Positions 6,325 through 6,523 of a stretch of DNA of 6,523 nucleotides are shown here, piece after piece. The notes under the pieces are model-generated. The model was not told the origin of the DNA. It saw nothing but the letters and a program-made list of their open reading frames with translations, and made no database searches. Location: NCBI GenBank assembly GCA_902761265.1, contig CACWJV010000134.1, positions 1-6,523 on the forward strand, in the 5' to 3' direction. The DNA is from Oscillospiraceae bacterium. GTDB lineage: Bacteria; Bacillota; Clostridia; Oscillospirales; Acutalibacteraceae. The first letter of the stretch is position 1. Each line of letters opens with the position of its first letter. Both the position numbers and the translations under genes were made by a program.

Positions 6325-6523
6325 ATGACAATTCAAGTTCAAAACGAAAGCCCTCTTTGCACCATCAACCTTGCCGGTCGGCTCGATACGACCACCGCGC
6401 CCGAACTGGAAAAGGCTGTAACCGACAACATCGCCGGGGTGGAAACGCTGATCTTTGACCTCAAAGATCTCAGCTACACCTCCTCCGCCGGTCTGCGCGT
6501 ATTCCTCAAAGCACAAAAGCTCA
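6325..6523 (+). CDS. STAS domain protein (anti-sigma factor antagonist-like), 3'-truncated by the window edge
   Basis: Sixty-six codons are visible from ATG 6325 to the window edge without a stop. They translate to a typical STAS N-terminus: a first strand with I-N-L-A-G-R-L-D-T (14-22), a helix containing A-P-E-L-E-K-A-V, a strand L-I-F-D-L (42-46), and the switch motif L-S-Y-T-S-S-A-G-L-R (49-58). Ser54 aligns with the phosphorylated serine of SpoIIAA. Proteins of this class bind an anti-sigma kinase or another partner in a phosphorylation-dependent way. It closely resembles the STAS half of the fusion at 4231, with a near-identical switch motif and N-terminal layout, and so may be its paralogue. 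Whether it is a lone STAS protein or has a C-terminal partner domain cannot be seen. It is the fourth gene of the operon. Confidence 0.85.
   Translation, partial: MTIQVQNESPLCTINLAGRLDTTTAPELEKAVTDNIAGVETLIFDLKDLSYTSSAGLRVFLKAQKL

Noticed and set aside
5692..6516. 274-codon open frame on the - strand
   Set aside because: It is antisense to both BrkB and the second STAS gene, crossing their gap. Both + strand genes are well supported.

Overview
The window is protein-coding on the + strand almost throughout. Coding is dense, genes overlap or sit a few bases apart, Shine-Dalgarno (SD) sites resemble AGGAGG, and base composition is moderately GC-rich. These traits, together with a SpoIIAA-like STAS domain fused to a TIGR02172-type aminoglycoside-phosphotransferase-like kinase, a GPH-type sugar transporter and a Big2-like surface domain, suggest a Firmicute of the class Clostridia, perhaps an Oscillospirales-type gut organism. 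That taxonomic call is inference; there is no rRNA or marker gene here.

Left operon (1-3540). A polytopic membrane protein of unknown function, probably cut by the window edge, is followed with overlapping signals by a membrane-anchored extracytoplasmic protein with an Ig-like C-terminus. Its last 8 bases overlap the start of a 512-residue GPH/MelB-type cation:sugar symporter homologue. The overlaps imply one transcript with coupled translation. A strong Rho-independent terminator at 3501-3540 ends the unit.

Right operon (3583 to beyond the right edge). A near-consensus vegetative promoter with an extended -10 starts a second unit: a single-domain HD hydrolase resembling small alarmone hydrolases (RelA/SpoT HD domain without the synthetase), a STAS-kinase fusion, a YihY/BrkB inner-membrane protein, and a second, stand-alone STAS protein that runs off the window. 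Gaps are 24 bases or fewer and no terminator lies between them. The combination suggests a stress or envelope-linked regulatory unit in which an unusual fused kinase and a second STAS protein may replace or modify a classical SpoIIAA/SpoIIAB partner switch. That functional link is inference from gene order and domains.

No tRNA, rRNA, CRISPR array, insertion sequence or phage gene was seen. The only non-coding stretch of note is the 169-base gap at 3473-3641, which holds the terminator and the promoter.
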